A stretch of 34,038 nt of DNA from a virus. Shown piece by piece: positions 30,406 through 34,038 of the stretch; position 1 is the first letter of the stretch, and every line of letters starts with the position of its first letter. Below the pieces are notes generated by a model. The model worked only from the letters and a program-made list of their open reading frames with translations. It searched no databases and was not told where the DNA came from. The stretch covers positions 1 to 34,038 of IMG/VR virus record IMGVR_UViG_3300034104_002530; one strand, written 5' to 3'. The translations under genes and the position numbers were made by a program.

Positions 30406-30972
30406 TTAGCTATTAGGCCACCAGCTAGGCGGCTGACGATTGGTCCATTTTGCAAAACGAACCTTCTTTTCGATATAATATTTACGATAGGCCTCAACGG
30501 GGTCTTCATGCTTACATTCATCGGGCATGGCCTGCGGGAATTGTGTAAGAATTTGGCCATATTGAATCTTGTGCGGTGGGTGAGACAGCACATCAATTAG
30601 CTTAGTCTCAACCAAGTGGGTCTTACCGTAACGTAGAGTATATTCTTTGCACAGAGCCTCAAGCAATTCATAACCCCAGAGATAATTGTCGCGGCAAACA
30701 CGCGACCAAACCGCGCATGGGTGATTGATATGAGTGGCCTGATACAGAACCTTATCTAGATCGGGGTTAGAATGTACCCATCGCTTGACATTTCGAAAGC
30801 GGGCCGGCAGAGAGCCTTGCACATATCGCTGCTCGATTGTCATTGAGCCGTCAAGCACGCGGTGTGCTGTGGATAGCATCTGAGCCTCTTCAAGAATCAT
30901 CTTGACGACATGCTTATCGCAATGCATCTGCGCGGCTTCGACGGGGTCTGTGGAGAGAATGAATCTGTTCAT
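30406..30972 (-). CDS. Conserved T4-like phage protein with MHCDKHVVKM motif, unknown function
   Basis: A 188-residue soluble protein. It starts NRFILSTDPVEAAQMHCDKH, then VVKMILEEAQMLSTAHR. The middle has THINHPCAVWSRVCRDNYLW and GYELLEALCKEYTLRYGKTH, and the end FPQAMPDECKHEDPVEAYRK, YYIEKKVRFAKWT and PSWW. The conserved His, Asp, Cys and Trp residues (HCDKH, NHPCAVW, FPQAMPD) look like an active or metal site. The family is common in T4-like marine phages and has no function I know. It lies 13 bases after the dNMP kinase and shares its promoter, so it belongs to an early or middle nucleotide-metabolism operon. An enzyme role in nucleotide or DNA processing is a guess from that company. Confidence 0.88.
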   Translation of the reverse strand: MNRFILSTDPVEAAQMHCDKHVVKMILEEAQMLSTAHRVLDGSMTIEQRYVQGSLPARFRNVKRWVHSNPDLDKVLYQATHINHPCAVWSRVCRDNYLWGYELLEALCKEYTLRYGKTHLVETKLIDVLSHPPHKIQYGQILTQFPQAMPDECKHEDPVEAYRKYYIEKKVRFAKWTNRQPPSWWPNS

Positions 30973-30984
30973 AAGAACATCATA

Positions 30985-31572
30985 TCAGACTTTGACAGCC
31001 TTGTACACGGCATTTTTTAAATCTTGAAGGCTACCTGTGTTCCAGAATGTTTGATCAGGTTCAATACCAAGCCATGCGCGTTCTGACAAATGCACTTCAG
31101 GTATATCTTTGCCCATAGCTGCGCGTTCAAACCAATATGGGAGTGGTGGGCGATACACATGCCAAATTTCCCCACCAAGACGACGAATGGCTGCAATTTC
31201 ATTTGGGAATCTGACATCACTAATAACAATATGAGGTCCATTTTCTGCATAGAATTTTTCCATGCACGCAACCCAAATGTCATCATGAAAGTTTTGGCGC
31301 ATAACTTCTGTGCCCATGTATTGTAACACCGAACGTGGTGTTATCTCGCGCGCGAGACGTTCAGACCACCAGTCATCACGTTGCTCACGCCACGCCCTCG
31401 ATTCTGCGGTATCACCTTCAACCATATCGCGCGGCCAATTGAATAGTGCAGCCGTCATATCCTTGAGCGGTTTAGCCATGCTATATCGCGTCCACCCAAT
31501 GCCGACAAGAGTGCCAGCAATGGTATCCTTACCAGAACCAATCAAACCGCATACGCCTATCAAATTTGTCAT
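30985..31572 (-). CDS. gp1: Deoxynucleoside monophosphate kinase, gp1-like
   Basis: Start chosen at ATG 31572 (MTNLIG..., 195 residues) with AAAGGTG four bases upstream; the longer frame is unsupported. The P-loop is GLIGSGKDT (9-17), followed by the substrate-binding helix YSMAKPLKDMTAALFNW and the block PRSVLQYMGTEVMRQNFHDD, then IVISDVRFPNEIAAI with the Asp/Arg of dNMP kinases and the C-terminal ERAWLGIEPDQTFWNTG. T4 gp1 phosphorylates dGMP, dTMP and modified dCMP; the same GSGKDT and SDVRFPNE motifs are seen here. It opens a minus-strand operon behind a consensus TTGACA/TATAAT promoter. Confidence 0.92.
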   Translation of the reverse strand: MTNLIGVCGLIGSGKDTIAGTLVGIGWTRYSMAKPLKDMTAALFNWPRDMVEGDTAESRAWREQRDDWWSERLAREITPRSVLQYMGTEVMRQNFHDDIWVACMEKFYAENGPHIVISDVRFPNEIAAIRRLGGEIWHVYRPPLPYWFERAAMGKDIPEVHLSERAWLGIEPDQTFWNTGSLQDLKNAVYKAVKV

Positions 31573-31586
31573 GATGCACCTTTGTG

Positions 31587-31594
31587 AATAAATA
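31587..31594 (+). promoter_or_regulatory. Late-promoter-like box before the holin-like gene
   Basis: AATAAATA, one base off the late consensus, 33 bases before the holin-like start codon on the plus strand. A late promoter would fit a lysis gene. The match is weak in such an A/T-rich stretch. Confidence 0.35.
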
Positions 31595-31605
31595 ATAGAG
31601 TATCC

Positions 31606-31633
31606 ATTATACAGGGTTTCGCGCAAATGTCAA
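31606..31633 (-). promoter_or_regulatory. Consensus sigma70 promoter of the dNMP kinase operon
   Basis: TTGACA at 31633-31628 and TATAAT at 31611-31606 on the minus strand with a 16-base spacer. Both boxes match the consensus exactly. The -35 box covers the start codon region of the divergent holin-like gene, so the two transcripts start close together and the promoters overlap. Confidence 0.85.
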
Positions 31634-31974
31634 CCACTGGTGCGACAGCTTTTCTTTTACATAAGATCGCATCTGGTGTGGGTGGTATGTTAGGTGGCCT
31701 TGCAATGTTTGCATTTTGGCGACCCATGAATATGCTAGATGCGTGCATTCGCTCTGGTATCTCGACAGGGTCAGCAGTCATATTTGCAATGCCAGTTCTT
31801 GAATTTCTAGAATTACGTGTCGATATGGATTTAGCTCTACTCTCTGGTGCTATAATTGGGTTCTTTGCATGGTCTATCTTATCGATGATGGCTAGAATGC
31901 TAAAAAGATTTGACAGAGAAGAAAAAGACTTAATCGATGCTATAAAAGAGGTTAGAGGTATCAAGGACAAATAA
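31627..31974 (+). CDS. Holin-like protein with three membrane segments
   Basis: A 115-residue membrane protein. Three hydrophobic segments are visible: about 14-31 (ASGVGGMLGGLAMFAFW), about 40-60 (RSGISTGSAVIFAMPVLEFL) and about 66-90 (MDLALLSGAIIGFFAWSILS), the last followed by a charged cytoplasmic tail (RMLKRFDREEKDLIDAIKEV). Length, three segments and a charged C-terminus fit class I holins, which time lysis by opening the inner membrane. It stands on the plus strand, apart from the minus-strand SleB-type lysin. The call is from topology only; a small unrelated membrane protein is possible. Its start codon is inside the divergent dNMP kinase promoter; the radical SAM gene begins three bases after its stop. 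Confidence 0.75.
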   Translation: MSTTGATAFLLHKIASGVGGMLGGLAMFAFWRPMNMLDACIRSGISTGSAVIFAMPVLEFLELRVDMDLALLSGAIIGFFAWSILSMMARMLKRFDREEKDLIDAIKEVRGIKDK

Positions 31975-31977
31975 TTT

Positions 31978-32958
31978 ATGAGTGATTTGCGAAAGGTATA
32001 TGATAATCATGCGGGTGCAATTATAAACCTGCAGAAAAATAACCTCTTCACCATCTATTGGTCCCCAGATTTTTTCTGCAATTACAGCTGCTCATACTGT
32101 TGGCCAGGGTCTCATAGCGATAAAAGGACCCATCTATCACCTGATGTCTTAATTTCAGGCTTGACTACATTAAAACAAAAAATAAAAGAGATTGGCTATA
32201 GTGACATACGCTTGGTGTTTGCCGGAGGCGAACCTACTTTGGTGCCAAAATTTTTAGAATTAATAGAAGCATATTGTGAAGATCAGTCTATCAGAAAAAC
32301 TTTAAGCATCAATACCAATTTGACGCATGGTAAAAACTGGTGGGGTAAATTTTTAGGCATAACCAATACGACTCAATTGTCGATAAATGCAAGTTGGCAC
32401 AGAGAAAGTGTTGGCGATTTTGAATTGGCAAGACAAAGATTTTTGGACGTAAGCTCTATATTTAAATCAGATCGCAAAAATTTTTTTATAACAATAGTGG
32501 TCCCACCATCGCAGTTTGATGATGTATATTCCGATGCTTTATTTTTTAGAAAAAATCAAGTTAGGGTTCTCATAAGGGTTGAGAGAAAAACTATTAACGG
32601 TAAGATGAGTGTGCATCCAGATTATACCGATGACATGATAGACGCAATCGTGAATTGGAATGAATATGATGATCGTATAACATTCACTCATACAGAAAAT
32701 GATATAACGACAAATTATAGCGATGTGGAACAAGCAATAGCACTAGGTAAACTTGATTATCACGGGTGGATGTGTTATGCTGGTGTGTCATCAATTGTAA
32801 TAAGACCAAATGGTGATATCATTAGAGGTCACACATGCATAGACAAAAAAATAGGCAACATTCAAGATGCTGCCTACTCACTATGGTCTGAACCCAAAAA
32901 ATGTATTACGAAAAAATGTGGATGCTCATCTGATATGATCACACCTAAAGTAAAATGA
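31978..32958 (+). CDS. Radical SAM enzyme with C-terminal cysteine cluster
   Basis: A 326-residue radical SAM protein. The cluster motif CNYSCSYC gives Cys34-x3-Cys38-x2-Cys41, followed by the GGE motif (FAGGEPTL, 82-89) and the strand LSINTNLTH of the SAM-binding barrel. The end holds a SPASM/twitch-like region: CYAG with Cys266, IVIRPNGDIIRGHTC with Cys287, and KKCITKKCGCSSD with Cys309, 314 and 316, enough for an auxiliary iron-sulfur cluster. Enzymes of this layout modify peptides or proteins or mature other enzymes; no substrate is evident. It is not QueE (too long, wrong motif spacing). AAGGA lies ten bases before the ATG. The gene is more A/T-rich than its surroundings and stands with the holin-like gene on a plus-strand island, so it may be a recent acquisition. 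Function in the phage is unknown. Confidence 0.88.
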   Translation: MSDLRKVYDNHAGAIINLQKNNLFTIYWSPDFFCNYSCSYCWPGSHSDKRTHLSPDVLISGLTTLKQKIKEIGYSDIRLVFAGGEPTLVPKFLELIEAYCEDQSIRKTLSINTNLTHGKNWWGKFLGITNTTQLSINASWHRESVGDFELARQRFLDVSSIFKSDRKNFFITIVVPPSQFDDVYSDALFFRKNQVRVLIRVERKTINGKMSVHPDYTDDMIDAIVNWNEYDDRITFTHTENDITTNYSDVEQAIALGKLDYHGWMCYAGVSSIVIRPNGDIIRGHTCIDKKIGNIQDAAYSLWSEPKKCITKKCGCSSDMITPKVK

Positions 32959-33105
32959 CTAAGCCTTATCGGACTTAATCGTATTCAATTCGTTCAATAG
33001 TTTTTCCATAGCGTCTGCTATGCGAGCATAATTTTCTTTATCAGCCCTAAACACAGTATAGGGAATGTGTGATCTTATCCATTCTGGCGTAACTTCTTCT
33101 TTCAC
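32959..33105 (-). CDS. Small protein of 48 residues, unknown
   Basis: GTG start that overlaps the TGA stop of the upstream 159-residue gene (GTGA), giving a translationally coupled 48-residue product beginning MKEEVTPEWIRSHIPYTVFR and ending in a helix (ENYARIADAMEKLLNELNTI). The last base adjoins the stop of the convergent radical SAM gene. The composition is that of a real protein: charged, one helix pair, no low complexity. No family is recognised. It is below usual gene-calling limits, but the overlap and the otherwise empty 140 bases support it. Confidence 0.65.
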   Translation of the reverse strand: MKEEVTPEWIRSHIPYTVFRADKENYARIADAMEKLLNELNTIKSDKA

Positions 33106-33581
33106 GTCCACAACCCGTCATAATACTTACCAAAAAGCTGAAGACCATTCTGCATTCGCTTGCGATGCGCTGTCTGACCATCATGATCCACCTTGAATGT
33201 GTGATTAGGTCCTTCATACATCAGACCAGCATCATCAATCTGTAGATCACATTCACCGCTATAATATTGGGTTTCCCATTCAGAATCGACATGTTGCTCA
33301 AATGCCCAAATCATTTCATCAAGAACCCACGCCCATCTTTCATGATGGGTTTCATCAGTCTCATAACTAGGTTCGGTTTGGGTAGAACGAAGATGCTCAG
33401 GCACATCGTCATTGTCAACATATGGCGACCCCTGCTTATCATCCTTAAGCATTTTAAGCATGGGCACGACAATTAAGGCCAGAGTGTGGTCCATATTCCA
33501 CACATCTGACCTATCAATACGCACAGATATCTTACGCTCTTTTTTCGGGCTTTTAGGGTAGCTTCCGATGGTGACTTTCAC
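33102..33581 (-). CDS. Conserved phage protein, unknown function
   Basis: A 159-residue acidic, His- and Trp-rich protein. Conserved-looking blocks: ISVRIDRSDVWNMDHTLALI, VVPMLKMLKDDKQGSPYVDN, DDVPEHLRST, RWAWVLDEMIWAFEQHVDSE and WETQYYSG. The pattern D-x-WNMDHTLA...LP/VPML-LK...GSP-VD-DDVP-LR and the WVLDEMIWAFEQ helix recur in T4-like marine phages as an unannotated family (recalled). There is no membrane segment or nucleotide-binding motif. The conserved His and Asp residues might bind metal, which is speculation. It overlaps the upstream gene by 29 bases and the 48-residue gene downstream by four, in a run of small early-type genes. Confidence 0.87.
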   Translation of the reverse strand: MKVTIGSYPKSPKKERKISVRIDRSDVWNMDHTLALIVVPMLKMLKDDKQGSPYVDNDDVPEHLRSTQTEPSYETDETHHERWAWVLDEMIWAFEQHVDSEWETQYYSGECDLQIDDAGLMYEGPNHTFKVDHDGQTAHRKRMQNGLQLFGKYYDGLWT

Positions 33582-33858
33582 GTGCAGGCTCCTTGTTTAT
33601 AAAGGACAACTTCTTTTCCGTAGGCCAACTCTCAAGATAACCATTAATCAGGTCGAACTCTTCGAGGTATGTAGCTTCATCGACAGGCCTGGCGCTAACA
33701 ATCGTCTCGCCAAGCCATTGCTGACCAAGCTCCTGAAAGTTGGTGCTATCGCTTGATTCGATAGCTACAATGTCGGACGCATGTTCTCGGCTCTCAGCCT
33801 CAACAGCATACACAATGCGATGCTGGGTGATACATTCGACAAGAAAAATCTCAGGCAT
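33553..33858 (-). CDS. Small protein, unknown function
   Basis: Start set at ATG 33858 with AAGGA eight bases before it, giving 101 residues (MPEIFLVECITQHRIVYAVE...). An upstream extension would run through the small membrane protein gene in another frame and is rejected. The protein looks like an alpha/beta domain: a strand pair FLVECITQHRIVYAVEA, a helix with REHASDIVA, then QELGQQWLGETIVSARPVDE and YLEEFDLINGYLES. Phage proteins with this strand-helix layout (FxVE...YxVEAES-EHA) are common in early regions, often without function. The ATG overlaps the stop region of the upstream 49-residue gene. Confidence 0.8.
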   Translation of the reverse strand: MPEIFLVECITQHRIVYAVEAESREHASDIVAIESSDSTNFQELGQQWLGETIVSARPVDEATYLEEFDLINGYLESWPTEKKLSFINKEPARESHHRKLP

Positions 33859-34000
33859 TTTGACTATCCTTCCACACATGATACCCAATGACGACAGCCA
33901 CAAGAATACCGAGCAGCGTCTGGGTGACATTACCAGTTACAGCATTAACAAATGTGGCCATCACATTGAGACCAAGAACCATATAGCTAAACGGAAGCAT
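33851..34000 (-). CDS. Small membrane protein of 49 residues
   Basis: ATG at 34000 with AAGGGGTG five bases upstream, an excellent ribosome binding site. The 49-residue product starts MLPFSYMVLGLNVMATFVNA, then a VTGNVTQ turn and TLLGILVAVVIGYHVW, so it has two hydrophobic stretches (about 6-20 and 28-43) and a short charged end KDSQNA. It ends eight bases inside the next gene, the usual packing here. No family is recognised; small inner-membrane proteins of this kind occur in early regions of T4-like phages. Its shortness explains why it is easy to miss. Confidence 0.72.
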   Translation of the reverse strand: MLPFSYMVLGLNVMATFVNAVTGNVTQTLLGILVAVVIGYHVWKDSQNA

Positions 34001-34002
34001 GT

Positions 34003-34038
34003 TCACCCCTTTTCAATATCAACAAGATCAATATATTT
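34003..34038 (-). CDS. Possible C-terminus of a further gene (partial)
   Basis: A frame open from the window edge to a TGA at 34005-34003 encodes KYIDLVDIEKG. It ends four bases before the start of the small membrane protein, the same tight spacing as other genes here. Too short to identify. Confidence 0.35.
   Translation of the reverse strand, partial: KYIDLVDIEKG

Noticed and set aside
30381-30596. N-terminal extension of the MPTYN protein
   Set aside because: Runs antiparallel in phase to nothing known, overlaps the upstream gene by nearly 200 bases and ignores the strong AAAGGAG site before ATG 30380.
31569-31970. 133-codon minus-strand frame opposite the holin-like gene
   Set aside because: Overlaps the start of the dNMP kinase and the consensus promoter; the plus-strand frame has clear membrane segments.
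31978-32958. QueE or viperin identity for the radical SAM gene
   Set aside because: Length, motif spacing and the C-terminal cysteine cluster do not fit QueE, and the conserved blocks of viperins beyond the CxxxCxxC motif are absent.

Overview
This window is part of the genome of a large contractile-tailed phage of the T4 superfamily. It carries a nearly complete T4-type baseplate gene set (gp4, 5, 6, 7-position, 8, 25, 26/51, 27-like, 48, 53, 54), T4-type replication and late-transcription genes (gp32, gp59, gp33), a gp1-like dNMP kinase and PhoH. The proteins look more like those of marine and alphaproteobacterial relatives of T4 than T4 itself. The host is probably an alphaproteobacterium. 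The best evidence is a circularly permuted (two-piece) tmRNA gene whose tag, ANDNGFAVALAA, is of the alphaproteobacterial ANDN...ALAA type. A SleB-type hydrolase and a KDO-8-phosphate synthase point to a Gram-negative host. No tRNA genes, insertion sequences or CRISPR arrays were seen.

Layout. (1) 1-17875, minus strand: a late operon reading gp48, gp53, gp27-like hub, gp5-like spike, an unknown protein, gp25, gp6, a gp7-position protein ending in a propeller-like repeat, gp8, a 2058-residue structural protein, a small coiled-coil protein and the start of a fibre-like gene. A T4-type late promoter (TATAAATA) lies 26 bases before gp48, and near-matches (GATAAATA) precede gp25 and gp8. (2) 17926-24099, plus strand: gp4, an unknown conserved protein, the gp54-like tube initiator, the gp26/51 hub-assembly chaperone with a likely -1 frameshift extension, a GH19 lysozyme-like protein and a tape-measure candidate. 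(3) 24096-27732, minus: gp32 behind a consensus sigma70 promoter, then (upstream) gp59, gp33, a cupin, kdsA and a SleB-type hydrolase in a tightly packed chain. (4) 27785-28092, minus: the permuted tmRNA with its own promoter. (5) 28096-31572, minus: 2OG-Fe(II) oxygenase, RecB-like exonuclease, PhoH, two small conserved proteins and dNMP kinase, headed by a consensus TTGACA/TATAAT promoter. (6) 31627-32958: a two-gene plus-strand island with a holin-like membrane protein and a radical SAM enzyme. (7) 32959-34038, minus: small conserved phage proteins, two of them under 50 residues, and the end of one further gene.

How it fits together. gp33 is the late-transcription co-activator that acts with a gp55-type sigma at TATAAATA, which matches the late boxes seen here. 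gp32 and gp59 load the replicative helicase. gp1 feeds nucleotide synthesis. gp4 and the two divergent tail blocks build head completion, hub, wedges and tube start. The gp5-like spike has no lysozyme domain, and a GH19 enzyme encoded beside the tape-measure candidate may replace it. kdsA and a cupin overlap gp33, which places a surface-sugar function inside the core phage operon.

Most notable points: the two-piece tmRNA with an atypical T-loop; the T-run slippery site followed by a long-range 10-bp stem in the hub chaperone gene; the kdsA-cupin pair fused by overlap to gp33; and the radical SAM enzyme next to a holin-like gene. All assignments rest on reading motifs and gene order; no database search was run.
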